64,000 bases of DNA from an uncultured Dorea sp. (GCA_948602995.1 CAPEBR010000009.1:60711-124710); one strand, 5' to 3'. Shown: positions 8,426-17,330, counted from the stretch's first letter. The notes: a model not told the origin generated them from the sequence alone. Made by a program: numbers and translations.

Positions 8426-9457
8426 ATGAATGTAGGAATAATTGGATGTGGAAAGATTGCACAGATCAGACACATTCCAGAATACACAGACAATGCCAAT
8501 GCCAAAATTGCCGGGTATTATGACTTTAATTATGAGAGGGCACAGGAGCTGGCAGAAAAATACGGCGGAAAGGCATATACGACCATCGACGAATTATTAG
8601 AAAACCCGGAACTGGATGCTGTAAGTGTGTGCGTGGCAAATAATGCCCATGCAGAGATCTCCATCAAGGCATTAAGAGCCGGAAAGCATGTACTTTGCGA
8701 AAAGCCGATGGCGGTAACCCCCGGGGACTGCATTGCCATGACAGAAGAGGCAGAAAAGAGCCAGAAGCTTCTTATGATCGGCCAGAATCAGCGGTTTGCA
8801 AAAGCGCATGTGAAGGCAAAACGCTTAGTAGCCGAAGGCGTAATCGGAGATGTGATTACCTTTAAAACAACCTTTGGGCATAAGGGACCGGAAACATGGA
8901 GTATTGACGCAGGCTCTAACAGCTGGTTTTTTGACAAGAAAAGAGCCGCTATGGGAGCCATGGCCGACCTGGGGGTACATAAGACAGACCTGATCCAGTA
9001 TCTGCTTAATAGCAGGATCGTTGAAACAACCGCAAAGGTCATCACACTTGACAAAAAAGATAGTGCAGGCCAGTTAATCGGAGTTGACGATAATGCAATC
9101 TGTATCTACAGGATGGAAAACGGAGCAGTCGGAACCATGACGGCAAGCTGGACTTATTACGGTGAAGAAGACAACTCGACCATACTGTACGGAACAAAGG
9201 GAATCATGAAGATTTACGATAATCCGCAGTATTCAATCACCGTAATTACAGCAGACGGAGAAAGGATTCTATATGATATTGACAAGATACAGACAAATGA
9301 AAATCAGACAAAATCAGGAATTATAGATGAGTTTGTATCAGCTATTACAGAAAAACGAAATTCTGCTGTTGATGCCGGTGATGTTCTGAATGCAATGAAA
9401 GCAGTCTTTGCAAGCGTGGAATCCAGCGAAAAGCAGACGACAGTCAAAATTAATTAG
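8426..9457 (+). CDS. Gfo/Idh/MocA-family sugar oxidoreductase
   Basis: A 343-residue NAD(P)-dependent dehydrogenase. The Rossmann motif GIIGCGKIA is at the N-terminus, the family EKPMAV motif near residue 92, and the catalytic-type DLGVHKTDL near 185, followed by the alpha/beta C-terminal domain. Members oxidise hydroxyls of sugars, inositols or glycosides, often at C3. The start at 8426 is chosen because AAAGGA precedes it and the fold begins immediately after; an earlier in-frame ATG at 8390 lacks a ribosome site. It is the first gene of an operon with a TIM-barrel isomerase (12-base gap) and a ribose-type ABC transporter. Together these suggest import of a sugar or glycoside, oxidation, and then isomerisation or elimination (inference). 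The substrate is unknown. Confidence 0.9.
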   Translation: MNVGIIGCGKIAQIRHIPEYTDNANAKIAGYYDFNYERAQELAEKYGGKAYTTIDELLENPELDAVSVCVANNAHAEISIKALRAGKHVLCEKPMAVTPGDCIAMTEEAEKSQKLLMIGQNQRFAKAHVKAKRLVAEGVIGDVITFKTTFGHKGPETWSIDAGSNSWFFDKKRAAMGAMADLGVHKTDLIQYLLNSRIVETTAKVITLDKKDSAGQLIGVDDNAICIYRMENGAVGTMTASWTYYGEEDNSTILYGTKGIMKIYDNPQYSITVITADGERILYDIDKIQTNENQTKSGIIDEFVSAITEKRNSAVDAGDVLNAMKAVFASVESSEKQTTVKIN

Positions 9458-9469
9458 GAGGTGCAGAGG

Positions 9470-10384
9470 ATGAAACTCGGGTTATTGACCTCCATCCTGG
9501 ATGGATGGTCTTTTGAAGAGGCGGCAGACATTGCCTCGGACATGGGTTTTGAATGCCTGGAGGTTGCCTGCTGGCCCCAGGGAAAGGCAACCCGCAGATA
9601 TGCCGGGGTCAGCCACATTGATGTCCAGAATCTGACGCAGGAAAAAGCAGATGATATTACAGAATACTGCCGGAAAAAGAACATACGGATCTCGGCGCTG
9701 GCATATTATCCCAATCCCATGGATGCGGATGAGACTAAGAGAAAGGCAAGTATTAGACATCTTCTGAAAGTGATTGATGCAAGCCATATGCTGGGAGTGA
9801 ATCTAGTTACTAGTTTTATAGGAAGAGACCAGAATAAAACTGTAGAAGAGAATCTTAAGCTGGTAAAGGAAATCTGGCCGGAAATCATAAACCATGCAGA
9901 AGGCCTTGGGGTGAAAATCGCCATCGAAAACTGCCCCATGCTGTTCGGACCGGATGAATGGCCCGGAGGCCAGAATATCATGACAGCGCCGGATATATGG
10001 GAAAAAGTATTTGAAATTCTGCCAGGTAATACCCTGGGACTCAATTATGACCCGTCCCACTTCGTATGGCGGATGATGGATTATATCGAACCGCTTTATA
10101 CATTCCGCGACAAGATATTCCATGTCCACTTCAAAGACATCAAGCTCTATCCTGAAAAGCTAAAAAGGGTCGGCACAATGGCATATCCCACCAGCTACAT
10201 GTCTCCAAAGCTTCCAGGACTTGGCGATGTAGACTGGGGCAAATATGTCAGCGCACTCACGGACATCGGTTACCAGGGATACAGCTGCATCGAGGTGGAG
10301 GATAAAGCATTCGAGAACAGCAGGGAACGTATTCTGGACAGCATACGGATTTCCAAAAGGTATCTGAGCCAGTTTGTAATTTAG
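9470..10384 (+). CDS. cytosolic sugar phosphate isomerase/epimerase (TIM barrel)
   Basis: A 304-residue AP_endonuc_2-type barrel without signal peptide. The metal-binding set is visible: IAIENCPM (Glu), LNYDPSHFVW (Asp), HVHFKDIKL (His) and CIEVEDKAF (Glu). The family covers epimerases, isomerases and, with a Gfo/Idh/MocA partner, enzymes acting on 3-keto sugars. I start at the ATG at 9470, eight bases after AGGAGG (9456-9461), instead of the GTG at 9461 that lies inside that site. It is tightly coupled to the dehydrogenase upstream and 75 bases from the transporter lipoprotein downstream. It is only distantly similar to the secreted tandem barrels. Confidence 0.88.
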   Translation: MKLGLLTSILDGWSFEEAADIASDMGFECLEVACWPQGKATRRYAGVSHIDVQNLTQEKADDITEYCRKKNIRISALAYYPNPMDADETKRKASIRHLLKVIDASHMLGVNLVTSFIGRDQNKTVEENLKLVKEIWPEIINHAEGLGVKIAIENCPMLFGPDEWPGGQNIMTAPDIWEKVFEILPGNTLGLNYDPSHFVWRMMDYIEPLYTFRDKIFHVHFKDIKLYPEKLKRVGTMAYPTSYMSPKLPGLGDVDWGKYVSALTDIGYQGYSCIEVEDKAFENSRERILDSIRISKRYLSQFVI

Positions 10385-10458
10385 AAGAAGACAAGATACT
10401 GACAACGATTGAAGCAGCAAAGCTGTTTTAATAGAAAAATTTCAAGGAGGAAGGAACT

Positions 10459-11553
10459 ATGAAAAAAGCATTCGTATTTTTAGTGACAATGGCGCTGGCT
10501 GTAACATGTGCAGTCGGCTGCAGCTCATCAGGAGGATCAGGCGAGTCTGACAAGGCCGGCGAAGACGCAGGAAGCAAGGACGCCGGAAAACACATTTATG
10601 TCCTGACCGCACCAGAGGATCACGGCTGGACAGGTTCTGTCGCAACATTTGCGAAGGAAAAGATCGAGGAAGTCAACAAGGGGGATTACAGCGCGGAGCT
10701 GATCACTTCAGCTACAGCAGCAGAGCAGATTACAAATATCGAGGATATTATCTCCAAAGGCGAAAAAGACATCTCTGTTGTGATCCAGCCAATTGACGAT
10801 ACAGTACAATCTGCCATTCAGGGACTTGTAGATGCAGAGATCCCATATGTTGCATTTGACCGAATTATAGATGGCGTTGCCGGCTCAGCGGTCGCTAATG
10901 TAAAAGGCGATAACGAAGGCATTGGCGCGGCTACGGCAGCATACTATGTGTCACTTGGCCTGAAGCCGGGCGAAAAAGTATATGTTTATCAGGGCGATAC
11001 CTCCTCTGTTACCACTCTCAGAGACCAGGGCTTTACAAAGTATCTCACAGGAGAGCTTGAGTATGACGGGAAAACAATTGATGATTCCGCAAAATGGACA
11101 GAAGATGATCTTTCTGCCATCACTTATTCAGGCGCAATGAACTGGAGCCGTTCCGACACGAAGACCTCTTTTGAATCTTTAATGGGAGATTCTGAAAATG
11201 CAAAGATCAAATGGTTTTATGCAGAGGATGACGAACTGGCAATGGGTATCCTGGAGGCATTAAATGGCGGCGGGATTGACGACTCTACAAAGCAGACATT
11301 TATGTCAAATAAGCCTGTAGTCAGCGGATGCGGCGGACTGGACGAGTTATACGCAGTTTTAAGAAACGAATCCTACCAGGATCTTTCAGCTGACTTTGGC
11401 GGAATCGTATCTGTTACCTACAGCCCGGCAATGATCCAGACAGCCATCCAGGATATGGTTGACTATCTGGACGGCAGGGAAGTTACACAGGACCATGTCA
11501 TTGCCTGCGAGGTTGTAACATCCGAAAATGTAAGCGAGTATCCATCATTTTAG
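10459..11553 (+). CDS. sugar ABC transporter substrate-binding lipoprotein
   Basis: A 364-residue lipoprotein. The signal peptide ends in the lipobox AVGC (Cys21), then a Gly/Ser/Glu-rich tether and a Periplasmic_binding_4 fold (HIYVLTAPEDHGWTG; VVIQPIDDT; VAFDRI; YAEDDELAMG). This is the ribose/galactose/xylose-type class of binding proteins that captures a mono- or small oligosaccharide outside the membrane. AAGGAGG precedes the ATG. It is followed by its ATPase and permease and preceded by the two sugar-modifying enzymes, so the imported ligand is likely their substrate. Confidence 0.93.
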   Translation: MKKAFVFLVTMALAVTCAVGCSSSGGSGESDKAGEDAGSKDAGKHIYVLTAPEDHGWTGSVATFAKEKIEEVNKGDYSAELITSATAAEQITNIEDIISKGEKDISVVIQPIDDTVQSAIQGLVDAEIPYVAFDRIIDGVAGSAVANVKGDNEGIGAATAAYYVSLGLKPGEKVYVYQGDTSSVTTLRDQGFTKYLTGELEYDGKTIDDSAKWTEDDLSAITYSGAMNWSRSDTKTSFESLMGDSENAKIKWFYAEDDELAMGILEALNGGGIDDSTKQTFMSNKPVVSGCGGLDELYAVLRNESYQDLSADFGGIVSVTYSPAMIQTAIQDMVDYLDGREVTQDHVIACEVVTSENVSEYPSF

Positions 11554-11634
11554 GGAATAACAATTATCTGATACAGGATAAAAGGGGGAGCTGTCGGATG
11601 GCGCTCCTCTGTTATAAGATTGGGAGGGGTATCA

Positions 11635-13116
11635 ATGAGTCTGTTAAAAATGAACGGTATTACCAAATCCTTCAACGGTGTTACTGTTCTTAAGGATGTA
11701 CAGCTTACAATAGAACGGGGAGAGGTACATGCTCTCCTGGGTGAAAACGGCGCGGGAAAATCTACATTAATGAATGTTCTGACAGGCGTATTCCCGAGAG
11801 ATGCCGGCAGTATAGAATTTGACGGAAAAGAAGTCGGCGCCGTAACAATCAGCCAGTCAGAAGCAATGGGCATTGCCTTTGTCCATCAGGAGTTGAATCT
11901 TTTCAATGATTTAAAAGTATATGAGAACATATTTCTCGGCAAAGAATATTGCAATAAGATAGGTAAGCTGAATAAGAGGAGAATGATTGCAGAAGCCAGA
12001 AAACTGTTCGAAGAACTGGGGGTGGATATTGACCCGGCCGAGCTAGTTGAAAGCTTAAAAACAAGCCAGAAGCAGCTTTTGGAAATCTCCAAAGCACTTT
12101 TCTTTGACGCAAAACTGCTGATTCTGGATGAACCCACAACTTCACTGAACAACGATGAAGTTGCACATTTATTTCACATTGTAAATATCCTGAAGAAAAA
12201 AGGAACTTCCTTTATCTTCATTTCACATAAGATGCCGGAAATATTTGAGTTATCCGACAGCTATACTGTTTTTCGAAACGGAAGTTTTATTGCCACAGGT
12301 AAAATTGCTGACACAGACCCTGAATCCGTAACAAAGCTGATGGTCGGAGAAAGCTACTCAAATGCAGATGTTTACCAGAAAAGAGAGACCGGAGAGACAA
12401 TTCTAGAACTGGACGGATTCTCGGGCCCGGGATTTTATAACGTAAGCCTGTCCGTAAATAAAGGACAGATCATAGGGCTTACCGGACTGCAGGGGTCAGG
12501 CAGCAGTGAACTGATGCAGTGCATCTTTGGCAGCACACATGCCACAGAAGGAACGATAAAGCTTTATGGAAAGGAGGTAAAAATCCATTCCATTCACGAA
12601 GCAATGAAATCAAAAATCGCAATGCTTGCATCAAACAGAAAAGAAAACTCCGTAATTCCAGATATGAATCTTCTTGAAAATATGTATCTGTCAGAACACA
12701 CACTGTCCGCAGGCAGGCTTCCGATTCACAAGAAAAAGGAGAAGGAAAAGTTTGAAAAATACCGCGCCCTGCTGAACATCAAGGCGCAGAGCCCGGAAAG
12801 CTCTATTCTCTCTCTCAGCGGCGGAAACCAGCAGAAGGTGTTTATTGCAAGATGGCTGAATACGGACGCAGAAATCCTGCTTCTAGACAACCCGACACAG
12901 GGCATTGATGTGGGAGCCAAGGCGGAAATCTATAAATTGATTCTTGAACTGGCAAAAAGCGGAAAGACGATTTTAATCAATACACTGGAAATTCCGGAAA
13001 TCCAGAAGGTAGCCGATTACTGTGTTGTATTTTACAACGGAACAATCATCAAAAAGCTGAACCATAACGAAATAGATGAAACCACCGTAATGCTATACTC
13101 TACCAACGCAATTTGA
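11635..13116 (+). CDS. ribose-type sugar ABC transporter ATPase (two NBDs)
   Basis: A 493-residue double ATPase of the RbsA/MglA class. The first nucleotide-binding domain has GENGAGKST, a Q-loop VHQELNL, and LLILDEPTTSL. Its signature motif is atypical (SLKTSQKQLLEI), as is common for this class. The second has the degenerate Walker A GLQGSGSSEL, the signature LSGGNQQK, and LLDNPTQGIDVGAK. The chosen ATG at 11635 follows GGGAGGGG; a TTG five codons earlier is disfavoured because it overlaps that site. It pairs with the lipoprotein upstream and the permease downstream. Confidence 0.94.
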   Translation: MSLLKMNGITKSFNGVTVLKDVQLTIERGEVHALLGENGAGKSTLMNVLTGVFPRDAGSIEFDGKEVGAVTISQSEAMGIAFVHQELNLFNDLKVYENIFLGKEYCNKIGKLNKRRMIAEARKLFEELGVDIDPAELVESLKTSQKQLLEISKALFFDAKLLILDEPTTSLNNDEVAHLFHIVNILKKKGTSFIFISHKMPEIFELSDSYTVFRNGSFIATGKIADTDPESVTKLMVGESYSNADVYQKRETGETILELDGFSGPGFYNVSLSVNKGQIIGLTGLQGSGSSELMQCIFGSTHATEGTIKLYGKEVKIHSIHEAMKSKIAMLASNRKENSVIPDMNLLENMYLSEHTLSAGRLPIHKKKEKEKFEKYRALLNIKAQSPESSILSLSGGNQQKVFIARWLNTDAEILLLDNPTQGIDVGAKAEIYKLILELAKSGKTILINTLEIPEIQKVADYCVVFYNGTIIKKLNHNEIDETTVMLYSTNAI

Positions 13117-13222
13117 GTATGGCCAAAATCCGTGTATCAAAAACATCAAAATACCTTTTGACACTTACATCATAAAGAAATACTGGCTGATAATCAAATC
13201 ATTTAAGGAGGAATTAAGATTC

Positions 13223-14251
13223 ATGAGTGAAGAAAAGGCGAAAAGCGCCATATTCCCTAAAAAAGTCACAAAATATATGGGAGAATACAGCTTTATCATT
13301 GTTTTTATTTTAATTTTTATTGTGTATGTTCTGACCTGTAACGGGCTCACATGGAGCGGAATGATGAATATATTCCGGCATTCTACTGTAGTTGGTATCA
13401 TCGCGATCGGAATGGGGCTGATCTGCCTGACAGGAGAGATTGACCTTTCCGTCGGATCCATGCTTGCCTTTGATGCAGGCTTCTCTGTTATCATCTTTAA
13501 CATGACAGACAGCATTGTGCTTACCCTCTTATTTGCACTCGCGTTCGGGGCTGTCTGCGGCGCAGTTAACGGCGTTCTTGTAGGGTTTGTAAAAATGCCG
13601 GCATTTATTGTCACCCTGGCGACAATGCTGATTTACCGTTCATTTGCACAATACTTCTGCCAGCATATGGACAAAGAATTACTGGGAGGCGGAAGCTCCG
13701 TTTACCGCATGACAAATAGTGCAGCTTCTTATCAGCCAATGTACCAGTTTGGCAACGGAAAAATAGCTACCATTCCGATCGTAGGACTGATACTGATTAT
13801 CATGACTGTATTATTTGTCTATATTGCCACGAGTACAAAATATGGGAAAAAGATATATGCCGTAGGGAGCAATGAAAAAGGCTCACAGATGGCCGGCATC
13901 AATGTTGGCCTGATTAAAATCACGGCATTCACTATAGCAGGACTGCTGGTCGGCCTGGCGGCATTCCTGTGGATCTCCATGAACGCCTCCGCTGACCCTG
14001 CAACAACCGGGAGCAGCTATGAAATGTACGCCATTGCAGCTGTAGTTCTCGGCGGAATCAGCATGTCCGGCGGAAAAGGGAAATGCCTTGGCATTTTCTT
14101 CGGCGCAATGTCATACACAATTATTGATAAAATCATTGTGGCTTTAAAGATGGACTCACTGATCAATGATGCAGTAAAGGGTATTATATTGATACTTGTC
14201 ATCATGATTCAGATTGCAGGCCCACAGATTAAGGCAAAGCTTTTTAAATAA
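13223..14251 (+). CDS. ribose-type sugar ABC transporter permease
   Basis: A 342-residue BPD_transp_2 permease with eight to ten hydrophobic segments. It shows the family features IAIGMGLICLTGEIDLSVGS near residue 55 and AVVLGGISMSGGKG near 275. It forms the membrane channel for the preceding lipoprotein and ATPase. AAGGAGG lies upstream of the ATG. The 106-base gap to the ATPase contains a TTGACA-like sequence, so an internal promoter is possible but not established. Confidence 0.94.
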   Translation: MSEEKAKSAIFPKKVTKYMGEYSFIIVFILIFIVYVLTCNGLTWSGMMNIFRHSTVVGIIAIGMGLICLTGEIDLSVGSMLAFDAGFSVIIFNMTDSIVLTLLFALAFGAVCGAVNGVLVGFVKMPAFIVTLATMLIYRSFAQYFCQHMDKELLGGGSSVYRMTNSAASYQPMYQFGNGKIATIPIVGLILIIMTVLFVYIATSTKYGKKIYAVGSNEKGSQMAGINVGLIKITAFTIAGLLVGLAAFLWISMNASADPATTGSSYEMYAIAAVVLGGISMSGGKGKCLGIFFGAMSYTIIDKIIVALKMDSLINDAVKGIILILVIMIQIAGPQIKAKLFK

Positions 14252-14252
14252 T

Positions 14253-14291
14253 GGGCACATATTTGTGCCCTTCACATGAGGAAGTGAAGGG
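14253..14291 (+). terminator. overlapping hairpins after the ABC operon
   Basis: Two hairpins share bases: GGGCACA/TGTGCCC (14253-14270, loop TATT) and CCCTTCAC/GTGAAGGG (14268-14275 with 14284-14291). No T-run follows, so these may stabilise the 3' end or form alternative structures between the operon and the convergent Spx/ArsC gene. Confidence 0.4.
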
Positions 14292-14304
14292 TACAATGGC
14301 AGCT

Positions 14305-14658
14305 TTATCCCATCTTCTCTTCCCATTCTTTTTCCCGAAAGCCTGTCAGGACAAAATCATCTCCCACAACAACCGGCCGCTTCACAAGCATACCGTCCGT
14401 AGCGAGGAGCTTGTACTGCTCCTCCTCAGTCATCCCCGGCAGCTTATCCTTTAACTCCATACCCCTGTAAAGCTGACCGCTGGTGTTAAAAAATTTCTTC
14501 AAAGACAGTCCGCTCTTTTCGTGCCATTCCTTCAGTTCTGCTGCCGTCGGATTCTCTTCCTTAATATGGCGGGCAGTATACTCGATCTTATGGCCATCCA
14601 GCCATTTCCTCGCCTTCTGGCATGTGGTGCACCGCGGGTATTCAACAAATAAAATCAT
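14305..14658 (-). CDS. Spx/ArsC-family protein
   Basis: A 117-residue thioredoxin-fold protein. The redox motif CTTCQK is at residues 10-15 (CxxC), with the conserved GLSLKKFFNTSG and LLATDGMLVKRPV segments of the ArsC/Spx/MgsR family. These proteins are arsenate reductase-like or RNA polymerase-binding stress regulators. Absence of arsenic genes nearby favours the YusI/Spx-like reading, but the two cannot be separated from sequence context. AAGGAG lies seven bases upstream of the ATG. Confidence 0.9.
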   Translation of the reverse strand: MILFVEYPRCTTCQKARKWLDGHKIEYTARHIKEENPTAAELKEWHEKSGLSLKKFFNTSGQLYRGMELKDKLPGMTEEEQYKLLATDGMLVKRPVVVGDDFVLTGFREKEWEEKMG

Positions 14659-14731
14659 AGACTTCTCCTTTTCCAGTTAATCCAGTCAACTAATGTATAG
14701 CCAACATTAAATATAAAAAAAATTCCTTATG

Positions 14732-14773
14732 CTACAAAAAATCCTCTCAAAGATTTCTCTTCAAGAGGAAATT
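14732..14773 (-). terminator. probable terminator after tRNA-Glu
   Basis: Minus strand: CCTCT..AGAGG pairing followed directly by ATTTTTT, just downstream of the tRNA 3' end. The stem is short, so confidence is moderate. Confidence 0.5.
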
Positions 14774-14777
14774 CAAG

Positions 14778-14850
14778 TGACTCCGAGGGGAATCGAACCC
14801 CTGATTCCAGCGTGAGAGGCTAGCGTCTTGACCGCTTGACCACGGAGCCA
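14778..14850 (-). tRNA. tRNA-Glu (anticodon CTC)
   Basis: 73-nt cloverleaf on the minus strand. The acceptor TGGCTCC pairs with GGAGTCA (one G-T). The anticodon stem CTAGC/GCTGG encloses loop CTCTCAC, giving anticodon CTC (GAG codon). The T arm contains GGTTCGAATCC. CCA is not encoded. The D arm GTCAAGCGGTCAAGAC is typical of bacterial tRNA-Glu. Confidence 0.95.
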
Positions 14851-14991
14851 TAACTACTGCACTTCATTTCGTACTTGCTTATTATAGCAAACTTCGTCAT
14901 AATAAGCAAGTACTTTTTTCAAATTTTTTAATTTTTTCTTTTGAAATTATCTAAACCTCCTCTATATTATTCTTGTTTTAAGCATATGCTC

Positions 14992-15906
14992 TTATTCTTT
15001 AAGCTCCTCAATATGCTCCGCGGGAACCATAATTCCAAGCTGCTGTCTCAGATTCTCAATCTCCACATAATCATGCTCTCCTCCAAACTCCCCGTCAAGC
15101 GTCCATGGGATCTCCTCCAGCGATTCGAAGGTAATATAACCCGTCTTAAAGGTATACATGTATTTCGTATCAATCTGCTCAATCAGAAGCGCTGCTATGA
15201 TCTCCTGAAGCTCCAGCGGATTCTTCGGCTTCTTAATCAGCGTCACCTCAAACAGCCCGTCATCAAAGACCACCTGCTTTCCCACCATACTGCGGAAACC
15301 GCCCACGGACCGGGAATTGGTTACCATGCCATAAATAAATTCATCCTCAATCTCCTCGCCGCCATGGCATACCTTTATCCGGTAAGAGGGAACATTAAAG
15401 ATTCTCTTTGCCCCCTCCAGTATATACGCCAGATGCCCCAGTACATTCTTCATGGCCTGGTCAGTCTCATACGAGACATCCGTAAACAGGCCAAATGCCG
15501 CAATATATACAAAGGTATCCTGATTAAATCTTCCTATATCACACGGGAACACAACCCCATTTACCGCATTATCCGCTGCCTTCAGCAGGCCTTTCGGAAT
15601 ATGCAGGCTGTTGGCAAAATCATTCGTAGTTCCAGTAGGAATATATCCCACCGGATCCCGGTCCTTGCGGGTCATCATCCCTGACACTACTTCGTCAATC
15701 GTACCGTCTCCCCCGCTGCAGACCACCAGTTCATACTCCTTTGAATCATACTCCTTCACCTTCCTGTACGCATCCCGGTAGGACTGCGTTGGATAGATGG
15801 TCACCTCATATCCAGCCTTTACGAATATATCAACAATATCTGAAATCTTGGGTTTCAGAAGTTCCTTTCCCGCATGGGGATTATAAATAAACAGCAGCCT
15901 CTTCAT
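14992..15906 (-). CDS. diacylglycerol kinase-family lipid kinase (YegS/DagK type)
   Basis: A 304-residue protein with the DAGK catalytic signature: NPHAGK near the start, VVCSGGDGTIDEVVSGM near residue 62 (GGDGT nucleotide loop), GYIPTGTTNDFANSL near 88 and LDGE near the C-terminus. It likely phosphorylates diacylglycerol or a related lipid at the membrane to return it to phosphatidate. GGAGG lies before the ATG. It is a stand-alone gene downstream of the crh-like gene and its terminator on the same strand. Confidence 0.92.
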   Translation of the reverse strand: MKRLLFIYNPHAGKELLKPKISDIVDIFVKAGYEVTIYPTQSYRDAYRKVKEYDSKEYELVVCSGGDGTIDEVVSGMMTRKDRDPVGYIPTGTTNDFANSLHIPKGLLKAADNAVNGVVFPCDIGRFNQDTFVYIAAFGLFTDVSYETDQAMKNVLGHLAYILEGAKRIFNVPSYRIKVCHGGEEIEDEFIYGMVTNSRSVGGFRSMVGKQVVFDDGLFEVTLIKKPKNPLELQEIIAALLIEQIDTKYMYTFKTGYITFESLEEIPWTLDGEFGGEHDYVEIENLRQQLGIMVPAEHIEELKE

Positions 15907-15963
15907 ACATTTCCTCCAAACGAATTATAATAAACTTACAGTACTGCCCCGCAGCCAGGCAAT

Positions 15964-15990
15964 TGTTACTGTTCACTCCATGTCCAGTAA
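15964..15990. repeat. short hairpin related to the 133-bp element
   Basis: GTTACTG...CAGTAAC arms enclosing TTCACTCC, matching the terminal part of the 133-bp element at 19245. It lies between the crh-like terminator and the lipid kinase. It is interpreted as a solo end or degraded copy. Confidence 0.5.
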
Positions 15991-16020
15991 CTTGCAGCCC
16001 GGGCAATTACTGTTTCTATA

Positions 16021-16050
16021 AGAAAAGGGCATATTCCATGCCCTTTTCTC
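16021..16050 (-). terminator. terminator of the murB-rapZ-whiA-HPr operon
   Basis: A perfect 12-base stem (AGAAAAGGGCAT/ATGCCCTTTTCT) with a five-base loop ending in TTTTCTT on the minus strand, 19 bases after the HPr-like stop. Confidence 0.8.
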
Positions 16051-16068
16051 TGCATATATGTACTATAG

Positions 16069-16323
16069 TTAATGAGTTGCAAAAAATTCCTCTACACCGT
16101 TTACGGCTTTCTCTTCATCCTCTCCGTCAGCCACTACCGTGAAAGTGGTCCCTTTTCCAAGGTTAAGGCTCATCATACCCATAATACTCTTCGCATTGAT
16201 CTGCTTATTTTCCATCTCAATGCGAACCCTGCTTGAGTATTGACTTGCCTCCTGAACCAGATGAGCAACCGGACGTGAATTCATATCCAGTTCTGACTGA
16301 ATTGTAACACTTCTCTTAACCAT
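16069..16323 (-). CDS. Crh-like HPr homologue lacking the phosphorylatable His15
   Basis: An 84-residue HPr-fold protein. In HPr the PTS phosphate is carried by His in the LHARPA motif; here the aligned segment reads DMNSRPVA, with Asn at the His15 position. The Ser46 region is intact (NAKSIMGMMSL), so HPr kinase could still phosphorylate it. This is the pattern of Bacillus Crh (Gln at position 15), which works as a CcpA cofactor rather than in sugar transport. Gene order also matches: it follows whiA by 15 bases, as crh follows yvcL/whiA in Bacillus. I infer a regulatory role in carbon control. RBS-like AAGGAGGAAC precedes the ATG. Confidence 0.85.
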   Translation of the reverse strand: MVKRSVTIQSELDMNSRPVAHLVQEASQYSSRVRIEMENKQINAKSIMGMMSLNLGKGTTFTVVADGEDEEKAVNGVEEFFATH

Positions 16324-16338
16324 ACTACTTGTTCCTCC

Positions 16339-17220
16339 TTACTGTTCCCTTAACTTCTCTGCCAGCTCACTTAACTTACGCAACCGGTGATTCACACCCG
16401 ACTTACCCACAGGCTCACTCATCAAGTTCCCCAGCTCCTTTAAAGCCGCCTCCGGGTTCGCAAGACGTGTAAGGGCAACATCTCTTAATCCATCTGGAAG
16501 CTGTTCCAGACCAATCGTGTCCCTGATGTATTCAATGTCCTCAACTTGTCTTACTGCTGCACATACTGTTTTATTAATGTTTGCTGTCTCACAATTGACC
16601 TTGCGGTTTACAGAATTTCGCATCTCTTTAAGGATCCGGACATTCTCCATCTCCATAAGAGCGATATGCGCCTCCATGACATTCAAGATATCCACAATCT
16701 GAGAGCCTTCCTTCAGGTATACGACATACGTCTTTTTTCGGGGTACCGTCTTAGCGTCTACGCCAAAGCTATTCATCATATCCTTCAGATATTCCGCCTG
16801 CCCCACATCGGAACAGACAATCTCAAGATGATACGCTTTGCCGGGATCACTCATGGAACCTGCCGCAATAAATGCACCTCTTATATAAGCCCTCTTACAG
16901 CACACGGCATGGACGATCGCATTTCTGACCGCCAAAAGCTCCTCGCCCTTCCAGAACAGAAGATAGCTTGTGCTTCCCTTTGCCATATTCCTGCGGATTG
17001 AAATATCATTTCCTATATTAAATGTTTTTTTCATTAATGTAAAGCATTTTCTTGCAACCCGGAAATTTTCCGAACGAAACTTTACAGAGCACGCTCCATA
17101 CCTGTCCTGGGAAAATTCCCCGCACATGTGCAGGATCGCCGATAATTCCGCCAGGTTGCAGTGTCTCGCCTCTTTATCGCATGCTGCAAGCTCTTCCTTT
17201 ATTTTCCCTGAAAATGACAT
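16339..17220 (-). CDS. whiA: WhiA DNA-binding regulator
   Basis: A 293-residue WhiA. The N-terminal LAGLIDADG-like part starts MSFSGKIKEELAACD and contains CCKRAYIRGAF. The C-terminal helix-turn-helix part contains NINKTVCAAVRQVEDI, ALTRLANPEASL-like ALTRLANPEAALKELG, and SGVNHRLRKLSELA, all WhiA signatures. WhiA affects cell division and chromosome segregation in Bacillus and sporulation in Streptomyces. It lies between rapZ and the Crh-like gene in a conserved Firmicute cluster; the yvcK gene commonly found before whiA is absent, and an interspersed repeat occupies the gap. Confidence 0.95.
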   Translation of the reverse strand: MSFSGKIKEELAACDKEARHCNLAELSAILHMCGEFSQDRYGACSVKFRSENFRVARKCFTLMKKTFNIGNDISIRRNMAKGSTSYLLFWKGEELLAVRNAIVHAVCCKRAYIRGAFIAAGSMSDPGKAYHLEIVCSDVGQAEYLKDMMNSFGVDAKTVPRKKTYVVYLKEGSQIVDILNVMEAHIALMEMENVRILKEMRNSVNRKVNCETANINKTVCAAVRQVEDIEYIRDTIGLEQLPDGLRDVALTRLANPEAALKELGNLMSEPVGKSGVNHRLRKLSELAEKLREQ

Positions 17221-17243
17221 GAAATTTTTTTACCTCACTTTTG

Positions 17244-17330
17244 TATACTCACGGCCGATTTCATCGGTCGTGAGTATCGCTCCAGCCGCAGCCGCAAAGC
17301 GGCATAATTCCGCATGTGGCTGTGTGCATC
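17244..17330. repeat. interspersed repeat family S, copy 1 (rapZ-whiA gap)
   Basis: Begins GTATACTCACGGCCGATT, whose first part pairs with CGGTCGTGAGTAT, followed by a GCCGCAGCCGCAAAGCGGC hairpin and a TTCCGCATGTG segment. A closely related copy is at 54070-54150 and a weaker one at 63166. It fills the gap inside the rapZ-whiA operon. Confidence 0.7.

Noticed and set aside
8426..10384. A C-glycoside cleavage (DgpA-DgpB-DgpC-type) operon
   Set aside because: An oxidoreductase and TIM barrel are present, but the small DgpB-type partner is not seen, so this specific pathway is not claimed.
14941..15684. 247-codon plus-strand frame opposite the lipid kinase
   Set aside because: Antisense to GGDGT-containing kinase; composition is that of a shadow frame.
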